This document shows, piece by piece, positions 48,430 through 58,239 of a DNA stretch of 64,000 nucleotides (the first letter of the stretch is position 1; the number at the start of each line of letters is the position of its first letter). Made by a program: the position numbers and the translations under genes. Where the stretch lies: the NCBI GenBank assembly GCA_017559135.1, contig JAFYSZ010000001.1, forward strand, positions 310,001-374,000, written 5' to 3'. The notes beneath the pieces are model-generated. The model did no database searches. It saw only the letters and a program-made list of their open reading frames with translations, and had not been told where the DNA came from. The DNA comes from Bacteroidales bacterium. GTDB lineage: Bacteria; Bacteroidota; Bacteroidia; Bacteroidales; P3.

Positions 48430-49650
48430 TTATTCAAATGATAATATTGCTTGTTTGATTAACTCTATTGCTTCTAAGAGTTGTTCTTTTGTTATTACAA
48501 GTGGTGGTGCGAATCGTATGATGTGTTGGTGTGTTGGTTTGGCTAATACGCCTAATTCTTTCATTTTTAGGCATACGTCCCACGCTTCTTTTCCGTTCTT
48601 TGGCTTTATGACGATTGCGTTTAAGAGTCCTTTTCCTCTTACAAGTTCTATCATATCGCTTTTTACTTTTGACATTTCTTCGCGGAAGATTTTTCCTAAT
48701 TCTTCTGCTTTTTCTTCAAGTTTTTCGTCTTTTACTACTTGTAAGGCTGCCATTGCTACTTTTCCTGCTAAGCAAAAGCCTCCGAATGTTGAGCCATGTT
48801 CGCCCGGTTTAATGGTTAGCATTATTTCATCGTTTGCAAGTACGGCTGAAACAGGGATTACTCCGCCTGAAAGTGCTTTTCCTAATATTAAAATGTCTGG
48901 TTTTACGCCTTCGTGGTCGCATGCGAGCATTTTTCCTGTGCGAGCTATTCCTGTTTGTACTTCATCGGCAATGAAAAGTACGTTATGTTTTTTACATAGT
49001 TCGTAACATTTTTTCAAATATCCGTCATTTGGCACATAAACTCCTGCTTCGCCTTGAATAGGTTCTACAAGGAATCCCGCAACTTTATCTCCTAATTTTT
49101 CAAGTGTTTGTTCTAATGCTACTGAATCGTTGTATGGAATTTTTACAAAGCCGGGTGTGAATGGTCCGAATTGACCATAGCTATCGGGGTCTGTGGACAT
49201 TGAAATTATTGAAATGGTTCTGCCGTGGAAATTGCCTTCGCAACAAATTATTATGGCTTCATTTTCTGGTATTCCTTTGACTTTGTAGCCCCAACGTCTT
49301 GCTAATTTCATTGCTGTTTCGTCTGCTTCGGCTCCTGTGTTCATTGGCAAAACTTTATCGTAGCCAAAGTATTCTGTTATGTATTTTTCGTATGGTCCTA
49401 AGCAGTCATTGTAGAATGCTCTTGAAGTAAGGGTGAGCGTTTTTGCTTGCTGGCAAAGTGCATTTACTATTTTTGGGTGGCAATGTCCTTGGTTTACGGC
49501 TGAATATGCCGACAAGAAATCAAAATAACGTTTTCCTTCTACGTCCCAAACAAAAGCGCCTTCTCCTTTTGAAAGAACTACTGGTAGAGGATGATAATTA
49601 TGAGCACCGTATTGGTGTTCCATTTCGATGAATTGTTCTGATTTGTTCAT
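48430..49650 (-). CDS. rocD: Ornithine aminotransferase
   Basis: 406 residues from the ATG starting [20 protein letters not shown]; a longer frame adds 22 residues that are not family-like and lie over the promoter. Class III PLP aminotransferase: [72 protein letters not shown] and PLP lysine in [10 protein letters not shown]. Moves the delta-amino group of ornithine to 2-oxoglutarate, giving glutamate semialdehyde. Monocistronic. Confidence 0.95.
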   Translation of the reverse strand: MNKSEQFIEMEHQYGAHNYHPLPVVLSKGEGAFVWDVEGKRYFDFLSAYSAVNQGHCHPKIVNALCQQAKTLTLTSRAFYNDCLGPYEKYITEYFGYDKVLPMNTGAEADETAMKLARRWGYKVKGIPENEAIIICCEGNFHGRTISIISMSTDPDSYGQFGPFTPGFVKIPYNDSVALEQTLEKLGDKVAGFLVEPIQGEAGVYVPNDGYLKKCYELCKKHNVLFIADEVQTGIARTGKMLACDHEGVKPDILILGKALSGGVIPVSAVLANDEIMLTIKPGEHGSTFGGFCLAGKVAMAALQVVKDEKLEEKAEELGKIFREEMSKVKSDMIELVRGKGLLNAIVIKPKNGKEAWDVCLKMKELGVLAKPTHQHIIRFAPPLVITKEQLLEAIELIKQAILSFE

Positions 49651-49686
49651 AACTTTAAGGTTTAAAATTATTATTCTATTGTTTTG

Positions 49687-49717
49687 CAAATATAATAAAC
49701 GTTTTTTACGCAACAAA
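49687..49717 (-). promoter_or_regulatory. Promoter of rocD
   Basis: On the minus strand TTTG (49714-49717), 19 bp, TATATTTG (49687-49694); about 37 bp upstream of the ATG. Confidence 0.7.
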
Positions 49718-49788
49718 GTTTTTTACTAAAAAATTAAATATTAAATAGTTTTAGTAGAGTTTTTTGTTTCTAAATAGAAGTTTTTGCG

Positions 49789-49796
49789 TATTTTTG
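49789..49796 (+). promoter_or_regulatory. -7 box of the CCA-type enzyme gene
   Basis: TATTTTTG, 6 bp before the chosen ATG at 49803. A TTTG lies 22 bp upstream. The transcript would be leaderless or nearly so. Confidence 0.5.
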
Positions 49797-49802
49797 CAGA
49801 AT

Positions 49803-51230
49803 ATGTTGAATTTAGAAGAAAAGCTAAGGTTTCCTGTCTTTAAACTCTTGCAAGAGGCTGCTGATTCTTTGGAATTGGAGACTTATGTTGTAGGTGGTTA
49901 TGTCAGAGATGCTATAATGAATCGTCCTTGTAAGGATATTGATGTTGTAACTATCGGTAGCGGAATTAAGTTAGCTAATAAGTTGCACGAAATGTTGGGT
50001 AGCAAAACCTCTAAGGTGAGTGTGTTTAAGAATTTCGGCACTGCTATGCTTAATTATAAAGATGGCGAGGAGATTTGGCAGATAGAGTTTGTTGGAGCAA
50101 GGAAAGAAAGTTATAATAGAGATTCTCGCAAGCCTGTTGTTGAGGACGGAACGCTTGAAGATGACCAAAATAGAAGGGATTTTACGATTAACGCTATGGC
50201 AATCTGCCTAAACGAAAAGAATTATGGTGCTTTGCTTGATCCTTTTAATGGTATAAGGGATATAAAGAATCAAATTATTCAGACGCCTCTTGATCCTGAT
50301 ATTACTTTTTCGGACGATCCTTTGAGAATGCTTAGGGCTATTAGGTTTGCAAGCCGTTTGGATTTTTCTATTCACCCCGATACTTTTGATGCAATAAAGA
50401 GAAATGCTTATAGAATAGAGATTGTGTCTATGGAAAGAAACATTGAGGAGATAAATAAAATGATTATGTCTTCTCATCCTTCAATGGCGTTTCGTTTGAT
50501 GGATAAAGCGGGTTTGCTTGAAAGGATTATTCCCGAACTTGTTAAGTTAAAGGGTACTGAATCGGTTGGTGAGCGTTCACACAAAGATAATTTCAAGCAT
50601 ACTTTGGAGGTTTTGGAAAATATTTCGGCAAAAACAGATAATCTTTTCTTGCGTTGGGCTGCTCTTTTGCACGATATTGGAAAGCCTTATTGCAAACGAT
50701 TTGATGAAAAAACAGGTTTTTCGTTCCACGGACACGAAATCAAAGGAAGTAGAATGGTGAAAAATATTTTTAGAAAACTAAAACTTCCTTTGAATGAAAA
50801 GATGAAATATGTTGAAAAGTTAGTTTCTTTACATCTTCGACCAATTATTTTGGCCGAAAGCATAGTTACTGACTCTGCTGTAAGACGTTTGCTTTTTGAT
50901 GCGGGAGAAGATATTGATGATTTAATGCTTTTGTGTCAGGCTGATGTAACTTCTAAAAACATTAACAAGGTTAAGCAATATATGCAAAACTTTGAGATTG
51001 TTAAACAAAAACTTATTGAGATTGAAGAGAAAGATAAGGTTCGTAATTTCCAACCTCCCGTGAATGGAGAGGATATAATGGAGATTTATAACATTGCTCC
51101 TTGTAGGGAAATTGGTATTTTGAAAACAATTATTAAAGATGCAATATTAGATGGTGTGATTCCAAATGATAAAGAGGCTGCATTAGAGTTGCTATATGTT
51201 GAAGCGGAAAAATTAGGCTTGAAAAAATAA
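49803..51230 (+). CDS. cca: CCA-adding tRNA nucleotidyltransferase / poly(A) polymerase family with HD domain
   Basis: 475 residues from the ATG; the frame continues to a TTG 39 bp upstream, but the family N terminus matches MLNLEEKLRFPVFKLLQEAA. The head domain has VVGGYVRDAIMNRPCKDIDVV (20 residues shown plus V), that is GGxVRD and the catalytic DxD, then RRDFTINAMAICL and DDPLRMLRAIRFASRLDF. An HD domain follows (RWAALLHDIGKP). Repairs or adds the 3' CCA of tRNA. miaA overlaps its stop by one base, so tRNA processing genes are coupled. Confidence 0.92.
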   Translation: MLNLEEKLRFPVFKLLQEAADSLELETYVVGGYVRDAIMNRPCKDIDVVTIGSGIKLANKLHEMLGSKTSKVSVFKNFGTAMLNYKDGEEIWQIEFVGARKESYNRDSRKPVVEDGTLEDDQNRRDFTINAMAICLNEKNYGALLDPFNGIRDIKNQIIQTPLDPDITFSDDPLRMLRAIRFASRLDFSIHPDTFDAIKRNAYRIEIVSMERNIEEINKMIMSSHPSMAFRLMDKAGLLERIIPELVKLKGTESVGERSHKDNFKHTLEVLENISAKTDNLFLRWAALLHDIGKPYCKRFDEKTGFSFHGHEIKGSRMVKNIFRKLKLPLNEKMKYVEKLVSLHLRPIILAESIVTDSAVRRLLFDAGEDIDDLMLLCQADVTSKNINKVKQYMQNFEIVKQKLIEIEEKDKVRNFQPPVNGEDIMEIYNIAPCREIGILKTIIKDAILDGVIPNDKEAALELLYVEAEKLGLKK

Positions 51231-52123
51231 TGAGTAAAAAGAAGTTAATCGTTGTTGTTGGCCCTACTGCTGTTGGAAAAACATCTCTTAGCATAGAATT
51301 AGCAAATTTTCTTGGTACGGAGATTGTTTCTGCCGATTCACGTCAATTCTATAAGGAATTGAATATAGGGGTTGCTACTCCTACTGCTTTGGAACTTTCT
51401 ATGGCAAAGCACAATTTAATAGGTCATATCTCAATTCATCAAAGTTATAATATAGCAGATTTTGAAAAAGACGCATTAAAAGAATTGGAAAGAATATTTC
51501 AAGAAAAGGATTATGCGGTTCTTACAGGTGGAAGTGGACTTTATGTAAACGCTCTTTGTTATGGAGTTGATAATATGCCCGATGTGGATATAGAAATAAG
51601 AGAAGAATTAAACGAAACTTTCAAAACGCAAGGTATTGCACCGCTTCAAGAAGAATTAAAGGCAAAAGATCCTGAGTATTGGGAAGTTGTAGATAAGCAA
51701 AATCATATAAGACTAATTAGAGCCTTGGAGGTGTGTCGTCAAACAGGCAAAACATTTACTTCTTTTCGCCTTGGAGGAAAGAAAACTCGTGATTTTGAAA
51801 TCATAAAATTGGGACTTGAAAGAAAAAGAGAAAATCTTTTGGAAAGAATTTATAAAAGGGTTGATATTATGCTTGAAGAAGGATTGGTTGAGGAGGCTAA
51901 AAGCCTCTACCCTTTTAGAGATTTGCAAGCCTTGAATACGGTTGGATACAAGGAATTATTTGAATATTTTGATGAAAAGGTAGATTTTTCAACCGCGGTA
52001 GAGAATATAAAGATTAACACAAGACAATATGCCAAGAGACAAATGACTTGGTTTAAGAAAGATAAGAATACAACTTGGCTTGATGCCGAAAATAAAATTG
52101 ATTGGAAATGTTTAGATTTGTAA
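51230..52123 (+). CDS. miaA: tRNA dimethylallyltransferase
   Basis: 297 residues; adds an isopentenyl group to A37 of tRNAs reading UNN codons. P loop VGPTAVGKTSLSIELA, then SADSRQFYKELNIGVATPT, LTGGSGLYVNAL and the QNHIRLIRALEV segment. C-terminal NTVGYKELFEYF and TRQYAKRQMTWFKK are diagnostic. The start overlaps the previous stop (TAATG), and its end overlaps the OmpA gene by 16 bp. Confidence 0.96.
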   Translation: MSKKKLIVVVGPTAVGKTSLSIELANFLGTEIVSADSRQFYKELNIGVATPTALELSMAKHNLIGHISIHQSYNIADFEKDALKELERIFQEKDYAVLTGGSGLYVNALCYGVDNMPDVDIEIREELNETFKTQGIAPLQEELKAKDPEYWEVVDKQNHIRLIRALEVCRQTGKTFTSFRLGGKKTRDFEIIKLGLERKRENLLERIYKRVDIMLEEGLVEEAKSLYPFRDLQALNTVGYKELFEYFDEKVDFSTAVENIKINTRQYAKRQMTWFKKDKNTTWLDAENKIDWKCLDL

Positions 52124-53280
52124 TAAGTGTTTTAGTATTTTTTTGTTTTACAAATAGTATTTTTTCACAAGAGGACGAAAAGAAAAAGAACTTAATCTAT
52201 AATTCTTCTTTTGAAGACCATCTTTATTGTCCTCAAAAAATTGAGCCATACGGTCAAATGATGGAAGTTGAGGCTTGGTGGCAACCAACAGGTGGCTCTT
52301 CGGATTACTATCATCCTTGTGGAGGAAAACAATGTCAAATGCCAAAGAATAAATTAGGCTATCAATATGCAAAAACGGGTGAAGGAATGGTTGGAATTTA
52401 TACCTCAAAGACTACATATCGTGAATATATTCAAACCGAACTTAAAGAGAAACTTCAAGCAGGTGAGAAATACAAACTTAGTTTTTGGGTTAGTCTTTCC
52501 GAATACTCAACTGGTGCGATTGCAACCATAGGAGGATTATTCACAAACGAGAGAATAACGGATACTACAAGGGAACTTTTTACTAATAATAAAAAAACAA
52601 AACACTCAAACGGAATTAAGCAAGAGATTGCAAAGATATTCAAACCGCAAGTTGTTAATTCTTTTGACAAACCTTTGTTAGATACAGAGAAATGGCAAAA
52701 AATAGAAGGAGAATTTATTGCCGAAGGTGGAGAAAAGTTTCTTACAATCGGGAATTTCTACCCTGCCGAACAAAGCAATTTACTTTTTCCAAAATATTTG
52801 AAACAAATCTTGCCCGGAGCCTATTATTATATTGACGATGTTGAACTTTATTGTTTGACTTGTGGCGAGAAAAAAGTAATAAAACACGAAAATATTACAA
52901 TAACTACGCAAAAAGATAAACCAAAGTATGAAGTTGGTCAAGTGATTGTGCTTGAAAATATTTTCTTTGACTTTGATAAAAGCGTGCTTTTGCCTCAAAG
53001 TTTTGTAGAACTTCACAAACTAATCAATATTTTGGAGGAATATCCAAATATGACAATAGAACTTTCGGGACATACCGATAGTAAAGGTAGCGATAAGTAT
53101 AATTTAAAACTATCAAAGCAAAGAGCCGAAGCGGTTTATAACTATTTGGTTGAAAAAGGTATTGATGAAAAACGCTTAACTCATAAAGGATTTGGAGCAA
53201 AGCAACCGATAGCCGACAATTCCACTGATGCAGGAAGAGCAAAGAATAGAAGAGTAGAATTTAAAATCATTTCGATGTAG
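52108..53280 (+). CDS. OmpA-family outer-membrane or periplasmic protein
   Basis: 390 residues from ATG 52108 (an upstream TTG adds two codons). Signal peptide MFRFVISVLVFFCFTNSIFSQ. The N-terminal ~260 residues look like a jelly-roll/galactose-binding-like domain (NLIYNSSFEDHLYCP, WWQPTGGSSDYYHPCGG, YREYIQTELKEKLQAGEKYK), a pairing seen in Bacteroidetes. The C-terminal OmpA domain binds peptidoglycan: NIFFDFDKSVLLPQS, LSGHTDSKGSDKYNLKLSKQ and NRRVEFKI. Overlaps miaA by 16 bp; the methyltransferase gene follows after 1 bp. Confidence 0.9.
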   Translation: MFRFVISVLVFFCFTNSIFSQEDEKKKNLIYNSSFEDHLYCPQKIEPYGQMMEVEAWWQPTGGSSDYYHPCGGKQCQMPKNKLGYQYAKTGEGMVGIYTSKTTYREYIQTELKEKLQAGEKYKLSFWVSLSEYSTGAIATIGGLFTNERITDTTRELFTNNKKTKHSNGIKQEIAKIFKPQVVNSFDKPLLDTEKWQKIEGEFIAEGGEKFLTIGNFYPAEQSNLLFPKYLKQILPGAYYYIDDVELYCLTCGEKKVIKHENITITTQKDKPKYEVGQVIVLENIFFDFDKSVLLPQSFVELHKLINILEEYPNMTIELSGHTDSKGSDKYNLKLSKQRAEAVYNYLVEKGIDEKRLTHKGFGAKQPIADNSTDAGRAKNRRVEFKIISM

Positions 53281-53281
53281 T

Positions 53282-53938
53282 ATGGAAAAGCAAATTCACC
53301 CGCTAATTGATAAAAGAATTGAGGATTATTGTCAAGAATTTTGTTCAAAGGAAGATGAACGTTTGCGATATATTGATAGACAAACCCATATTAAGTTTTT
53401 AAAACCAAATATGATTAGTGGAAATTGGCAAGGTACTTTTTTAAAAATTATTTCCTTGCTTGTAAAGCCTAAAAAAGTTCTTGAATTAGGCACATTCACC
53501 TCTTACGCAACACTTTGTCTTGCCGAAGGGTTAGAAGAAGGTGGAGTTGTTCACACTATTGAAAGAGATGAGAGTTTGGAATACTTTATTAGAGAAACTA
53601 TTTCAAAGTTTGGACTTGAAGAAAAAATACAACTCCATATCGGAAATGCAATGGAGGTTATTGATTCAATAGAAGGAAATTTTGATTTAATATTTATAGA
53701 TGCCGACAAAGCGAGTTATCCTGCTTATTTCAATAAATGCGTTGAGAGATTAAATAGTGGTGGTGTTATGATTGCGGATAATATTCTTTGGTATGGGAAA
53801 GTAGTTTTGGAAGTAAAGGAAAGCGACAAGGAAACAAAGGCTTTGATGAATTATAATAAACTTGTAACCGAAGATGACCGCTTAGATAATTTGATTATAC
53901 CGATAAGAGACGGTCTTATGGTAGCCAGAAAGAAGTAG
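53282..53938 (+). CDS. SAM-dependent O-methyltransferase (COMT-like, class 3)
   Basis: 218 residues. KVLELGTFTSYATLCLAEGL is the SAM-binding region, HTIERDESL follows, and FDLIFIDADKASYPAYF plus GVMIADNILWYGKV carry the metal-binding Asp and Asn residues of the catechol-O-methyltransferase-like family. Ends in RDGLMVARKK. Cytoplasmic; the substrate cannot be told. Its end overlaps the convergent gene by 23 bp. Confidence 0.92.
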   Translation: MEKQIHPLIDKRIEDYCQEFCSKEDERLRYIDRQTHIKFLKPNMISGNWQGTFLKIISLLVKPKKVLELGTFTSYATLCLAEGLEEGGVVHTIERDESLEYFIRETISKFGLEEKIQLHIGNAMEVIDSIEGNFDLIFIDADKASYPAYFNKCVERLNSGGVMIADNILWYGKVVLEVKESDKETKALMNYNKLVTEDDRLDNLIIPIRDGLMVARKK

Positions 53939-54422
53939 GCTCATAAAAATAGTATGGGAAAGGGCTGTTTGATTCTACAACAGTTAGAGATATATCTATA
54001 AATGAATCATTTTTAAAAACATAACGCATAGAAGCATTAACTGCTTTTGTAGTAAAGTTTTGATTCCAAAGATTCATTGTGCTAAAATAAGCAGAAAAAC
54101 TAAGAAGCATTTTATTTGACACCTTATAATCAACACTTGCATTAAGGGCTAATTGTTTTCCTTTTGCAGAATAAGGTGCTTTGTTTTCAACACTTTGATA
54201 AGGACAACGAAAAGCAAAATCTGTTGTAGAAATACCAAATCTTATTCCCACATCTTCGTTAAGCCATTTATCATACCCTACTCCCATTCTGCTTGCAAAA
54301 AGATTTTGTCCGATAACATTTGAATATGATAGACTTAAATTGCCCTTGTCAGTTTCTAATTCCTGACAAAAGGCAATAAAAGTAACAAAAAAAGATGAAA
54401 AAAATAAAAAAAGTTTTTTCAT
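53916..54422 (-). CDS. Small secreted protein, probable outer-membrane beta-strand protein
   Basis: 168 residues from the ATG beginning the signal peptide (MKKLFLFFSSFFVTFIAFCQ); 11 upstream residues in frame are not signal-like and would overlap the preceding gene. The mature part alternates polar and hydrophobic residues (LSLSYSNVIGQNLFASRMGV, MLLSFSAYFSTMNLW, AVNASMRYVF), consistent with a small barrel. It follows a larger barrel gene by 8 bp. No family recognised. Confidence 0.65.
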   Translation of the reverse strand: MKKLFLFFSSFFVTFIAFCQELETDKGNLSLSYSNVIGQNLFASRMGVGYDKWLNEDVGIRFGISTTDFAFRCPYQSVENKAPYSAKGKQLALNASVDYKVSNKMLLSFSAYFSTMNLWNQNFTTKAVNASMRYVFKNDSFIDISLTVVESNSPFPYYFYEPTSFWLP

Positions 54423-54430
54423 ACTAAGAT

Positions 54431-55342
54431 TTACCAACGTATTCCGTGATTCCAATTATCAAAGAAATAAGAAACACTAAAAGTTATCAATTGTTGACGA
54501 GGAGAAGATGGTACTTCTAAGTCAAAATATTCAAAAGATGTTGCAGCATCTTCTATATTTTTTGCTTCATATCTTCCTCTAAATTCTTTTTCATAATCAT
54601 AGAATGGAGTCAAACTATATTGATATTGTACAAGGAATTGAACGCTTTTCCATTCAAAGCCTAATCCTATTTGAAAACCTCCATCTACTTGCCAAGTTCC
54701 TTCTGTTGCAAATGTATCATTGCGATCTTTCCAATAGGTTGCTCCATGCACAGTTGGATCAAAGCATATCAAATTATGAACACCTGTTTCTTCGTTTCTA
54801 AATGGTTGTCTAAGAGATTGATGTTGCAATCTTGGAGTATCTTTTTCTCCATAATGGTCTTCAAAATCAGTGAATCCATACAAGCCAACTCCAAAAAACA
54901 AACCAGCAGAGCCCACTAAACGCCAATCATCATTCAATTCATATTTGTACATAAAGTCAATAGGAATTTGAAGATAATCTGCTCTTGCGCTAATCTCAAC
55001 ATTTTGCGTGTTTAATTTGTATCCCTTTGTTGTATAAAGGAGATTAGCTTGCAAAAAGAAATAATCATTCAATTGAGCTTGGGCTGCAAAACCTGCATTA
55101 AAGCCAAATTTAAATGGTTTAGTATCTGTAAATCCTATATAGTTTAATTGCTCATCGTAATACGCTAAACCATTGTAAACATCTAATCCTTTTGCAGAGG
55201 TAAGGTCGCTCATATTAAACCCTGCTCTTAATCCTAATCTTATCAATGGTGCTTTGTTTCTTCTTTGTGCTGAAAGATTCTCACTGAAACTTACAGACAA
55301 AAGAAGAAACAACATTGATAGAAATAAAACTCTATTTTTCAT
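54431..55342 (-). CDS. Outer-membrane beta-barrel protein, PorT-like
   Basis: 303 residues. Signal peptide MKNRVLFLSMLFLLLSVSFS. LIRLGLRAGFNMSDL, FKFGFNAGFAAQAQLNDYFF, LQANLLYTTKGYKL and LQIPIDFMYKYELNDDWRLV are the usual strands of the PorT/outer-membrane beta-barrel domain. A Cys-poor extracellular loop (about residues 150-210) is longer than typical. Function unknown; might be a porin-like or secretion-associated protein. 2 bp upstream of the oxidoreductase stop. Confidence 0.85.
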   Translation of the reverse strand: MKNRVLFLSMLFLLLSVSFSENLSAQRRNKAPLIRLGLRAGFNMSDLTSAKGLDVYNGLAYYDEQLNYIGFTDTKPFKFGFNAGFAAQAQLNDYFFLQANLLYTTKGYKLNTQNVEISARADYLQIPIDFMYKYELNDDWRLVGSAGLFFGVGLYGFTDFEDHYGEKDTPRLQHQSLRQPFRNEETGVHNLICFDPTVHGATYWKDRNDTFATEGTWQVDGGFQIGLGFEWKSVQFLVQYQYSLTPFYDYEKEFRGRYEAKNIEDAATSFEYFDLEVPSSPRQQLITFSVSYFFDNWNHGIRW

Positions 55343-55344
55343 AA

Positions 55345-57603
55345 TTATTTATTTCTAAGATATTCATCTATACTCTTTGCAGCTTTCTTTCCTGCACCCA
55401 TTGCAAGAATTACAGTAGCAGCTCCCATTACGGCATCTCCTCCCGCAAAAATTCCTTCGCGAGAAGTAGCAGCGTGTTCATCTGTTTGAATTCCACCCCA
55501 ATCGGTTGCAGAAAGATTATCAGTTGTATCAATTATCAATTTGTTTGGAGCAGTTCCCAAAGCCATGATTACACAATCCGCAGGTATTTCATGCTCGCTT
55601 CCAGGCAATTCAACAGGACTTCTTCTTCCACTTGCGTCAGGTTCTCCAAGTTCCATCTTAATACATTTTACTGATTTTACCCAACCGTGTTCATCTCCTA
55701 AGATTTCAACAGGGTTAGTCATATAGTGAAATTCTATACCTTCTTCTTTTGCGTGATGAACTTCTTCTGCTCTTGCAGGCATTTCGTTCTTTCCACGGCG
55801 ATAAACCACATGTACTTCTGCACCTAAACGTCTTGCTGTACGTGCTGCGTCCATTGCAACATTACCTCCACCTACAACAATTGTTACTTTTCCAGGATAA
55901 ACAGGTGTGTCATAACCTTGTTCGTATGCTTTCATAAGGTTACTTCTTGTTAAAAGTTCGTTAGCCGAAACAACTCCGTTAAGATTCTTTCCTGGAATAT
56001 TCATAAACTTAGGAAGACCAGCACCAGATGCAATATAAACAGCAGAAAATCCTTCTTTATCAAACAATTCGTCTATTGTGATACTTCTACCTATAATAAC
56101 GTCTGTTACAATCTTTACTCCAAGTTTCTTTATGTTTTCAACTTCTTCTTTAACGACTTTTTCCTTAGGTAAACGGAACTCAGGAATACCATAAACCAAT
56201 ACTCCACCGGCTTGATGCAATGCTTCAAATATAGTAACCTCATATCCCATCTTCGCAAGGTCGCCTGCACAAGTCAAACCGCTTGGTCCCGAACCTACAA
56301 TCGCTACTTTCTTACCATTTGTTGGCGGAACTTCTGTGAAATCAAGTTTAACTTCTCTTGCCCAATCAGCAACAAATCTTTCAAGTTTACCAATTGCAAC
56401 AGGATCTCCTTTTTTACCTAATACACAACTTCCTTCGCATTGACTTTCTTGCGGACAAACTCTACCACATACTGCTGGTAAAGATGAAGCCGAAGAAATA
56501 ATTTTATAGGCTTGTGCAAAATGTCCAACGTGTCCTCCTCTTATTTGTTTAATGAAAGCAGGTATATCAATAGATACAGGACATGCACTCACACAACCTG
56601 GATTTTTACATTGCAAGCAACGATCTGCCTCTTCCATTGCTTCTTCCATTGTGTATCCGTAGCAAACTTCATCAAAATTCTTTACTCTCACAATAGCGTC
56701 TTGTTCTCTAACAGGAACACGTCTTTTCTTTATTGTGTGATTTACCGCTGCTGTTAAGTTACATTTATGATCTTCCGAATCGGTTGCTATTTCGTGTGTT
56801 TTATACATTGATTGACGGCGAATTGCTTCATCAAAATCCACAAGATGTGCATCAAATTCTGGACCATCAACACAAGTAAATTTAGTTTTTCCACCAATTG
56901 TTACTCTACATGCTCCACACATTCCTGTTCCATCAACCATTAGAGAATTTAAACTAACAGTTGTTTTTATGCCTAACTCTTTTGTCAAAAGCGAAACAAA
57001 CTTCATCATCACCATTGAGCCAATAGCAACAACTTCATCATATTTCTCTCCTTTTTCTACAAGAGATTTTAAACAATCTGTTACCAATCCTTTCATTCCG
57101 TATGAGCCATCATCGGTGCAAACATAAAGATTGTCTGCAACTTCTTTCATCATATCCTCTAAAATAAGAGTATTATGAGTTTTTGTACCGATAATTACAT
57201 CGGCTTTCATTCCATGCTCTTTTACCCATTTAACTTGTGGATAGATTGGTGCTGTTCCTACTCCTCCTCCTATGAATAAAATTCTCTTATTTGCTCTTTC
57301 TTGTTCAGGAACATACATCAACAAAGATTCTTTACCAAGTGGTCCTACTACATCTTTTAATTTATTTCCTTTTCCTAACTTTGCTAACTTTTCTGTTGAT
57401 TTTCCAACTATTTGGAATACGATTGTGATAGTTCCTTCTTCTTTATTATAATCACAAATAGTTAAAGGTATTCTTTCACCTTTATCATCTATTATTATGA
57501 TTATGAATTGTCCAGGTTTAGCAGCTCTTGCGACCCAGTAAGCACTTATCTCCATTAGGTAGATATTGCTTGTAAGTTGTTCTCTACGTCTTATTTCAAA
57601 CAT
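55345..57603 (-). CDS. Fused ferredoxin-NADP reductase-like / glutamate synthase small-chain-like oxidoreductase (NfnAB or SudAB type)
   Basis: 752 residues. The N-terminal ~280 residues form a PyrK/FNR-like FAD and NAD(P) domain (GQFIIIIIDDKGERIPLTI, GGGVGTAPIYPQVKW) with a [2Fe-2S] site (GMCGACRVTIGGKTKFTC). From ~300 a GltD-type half follows: CLQCKNPGCVSACP and CGRVCPQESQCEGSC hold [4Fe-4S] clusters, VAIVGSGPSGLTCAGDLAKM binds FAD, and VVGGGNVAMDAARTARRLGA binds NADPH. Databases call such fusions DHOD-B/glutamate synthase. The domains match the two NfnAB subunits, so a transhydrogenase or bifurcating role is plausible; no GltB large chain is nearby. Confidence 0.88.
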   Translation of the reverse strand: MFEIRRREQLTSNIYLMEISAYWVARAAKPGQFIIIIIDDKGERIPLTICDYNKEEGTITIVFQIVGKSTEKLAKLGKGNKLKDVVGPLGKESLLMYVPEQERANKRILFIGGGVGTAPIYPQVKWVKEHGMKADVIIGTKTHNTLILEDMMKEVADNLYVCTDDGSYGMKGLVTDCLKSLVEKGEKYDEVVAIGSMVMMKFVSLLTKELGIKTTVSLNSLMVDGTGMCGACRVTIGGKTKFTCVDGPEFDAHLVDFDEAIRRQSMYKTHEIATDSEDHKCNLTAAVNHTIKKRRVPVREQDAIVRVKNFDEVCYGYTMEEAMEEADRCLQCKNPGCVSACPVSIDIPAFIKQIRGGHVGHFAQAYKIISSASSLPAVCGRVCPQESQCEGSCVLGKKGDPVAIGKLERFVADWAREVKLDFTEVPPTNGKKVAIVGSGPSGLTCAGDLAKMGYEVTIFEALHQAGGVLVYGIPEFRLPKEKVVKEEVENIKKLGVKIVTDVIIGRSITIDELFDKEGFSAVYIASGAGLPKFMNIPGKNLNGVVSANELLTRSNLMKAYEQGYDTPVYPGKVTIVVGGGNVAMDAARTARRLGAEVHVVYRRGKNEMPARAEEVHHAKEEGIEFHYMTNPVEILGDEHGWVKSVKCIKMELGEPDASGRRSPVELPGSEHEIPADCVIMALGTAPNKLIIDTTDNLSATDWGGIQTDEHAATSREGIFAGGDAVMGAATVILAMGAGKKAAKSIDEYLRNK

Positions 57604-57609
57604 AAGGTC

Positions 57610-58092
57610 TTATATTTTTTCAAATTTTAATTTATCCATATTCTCAATTTCCTCTTCGCTAAGAGAAAGTTCCATTTTCAATTTCAATTCCGATACTTTG
57701 CTTAAAAGAGTGAGCAAAAGAGCGATGATTGAAAACAATAAAAATGAATTTTGATTGCAAAAAAACATTCCAATTAAAGCAACGATATTCACTAATGAAT
57801 AAAAACGTAAACGCTTTATTTGTAACATTCTATATTTCTCTATTTTTTCGGGCAAAGGCAAAGAAACAATGTTTTTTATCTTACGACTTGTGCCTTTTCC
57901 ACCCAAAAACACACAAAGAACCATCAATAACATCAACACATACGAAAAACTAACGCTCAATCCTTTTGAAAGAATAGCATCATTCGACAAATAATAGTAA
58001 TAAGTTAATACATAGAATATTGCAATGAGTAGAATTTCTATAAAAATCATTGCACTCCAAGACTTATTTAGCAATTTAAGATACTGTTTCAT
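57610..58092 (-). CDS. Small polytopic membrane protein, unknown
   Basis: 160 residues from the ATG at 58090-58092 (MKQYLKLLNKSWSAMIFIEI). The frame is open further upstream, but that part lies over the promoter and array. Four predicted helices in two pairs (AMIFIEILLIAIFYVLTYYY, YVLMLLMVLCVFLG, LVNIVALIGMFFCN, FLLFSIIALLLTLL), then a charged tail with LSLSEEEIENMDKL. Six bp before the oxidoreductase start. No family recognised. Confidence 0.65.
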   Translation of the reverse strand: MKQYLKLLNKSWSAMIFIEILLIAIFYVLTYYYYLSNDAILSKGLSVSFSYVLMLLMVLCVFLGGKGTSRKIKNIVSLPLPEKIEKYRMLQIKRLRFYSLVNIVALIGMFFCNQNSFLLFSIIALLLTLLSKVSELKLKMELSLSEEEIENMDKLKFEKI

Positions 58093-58113
58093 TGATACAA
58101 ATATTTTAATTTG

Positions 58114-58199
58114 CAAATATACATAAAAACTCTTAGACTTAGCAAAATAAAACAAAGAAAAAATAAAATAAAACAAAGAAAAAAAACGGTAAAACATAG
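58114..58199 (-). repeat. 21-bp-periodic array and -7 box upstream of the membrane protein gene
   Basis: Minus-strand units start at 58199 (CTATGTTTT), 58178 (CTTTGTTTT), 58157 (CTTTGTTTT) and 58136 (CTAAGAGTT), exactly 21 bp apart. The last unit runs into TATATTTG (58114-58121), about 22 bp before the ATG. Confidence 0.75.
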
Positions 58200-58219
58200 A
58201 AAAAATGCTTCACCGTTTT
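58183..58219 (-). terminator. Possible terminator of the PepSY-like lipoprotein gene
   Basis: AAAACGGT (58183-58190) pairs with ACCGTTTT (58211-58218); the 20-nt loop contains a smaller CAT/ATG pairing. A T-run follows on the minus strand. It overlaps the first 21-bp unit. Confidence 0.55.
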
Positions 58220-58239
58220 TCGTTAATTTATAAAATCTA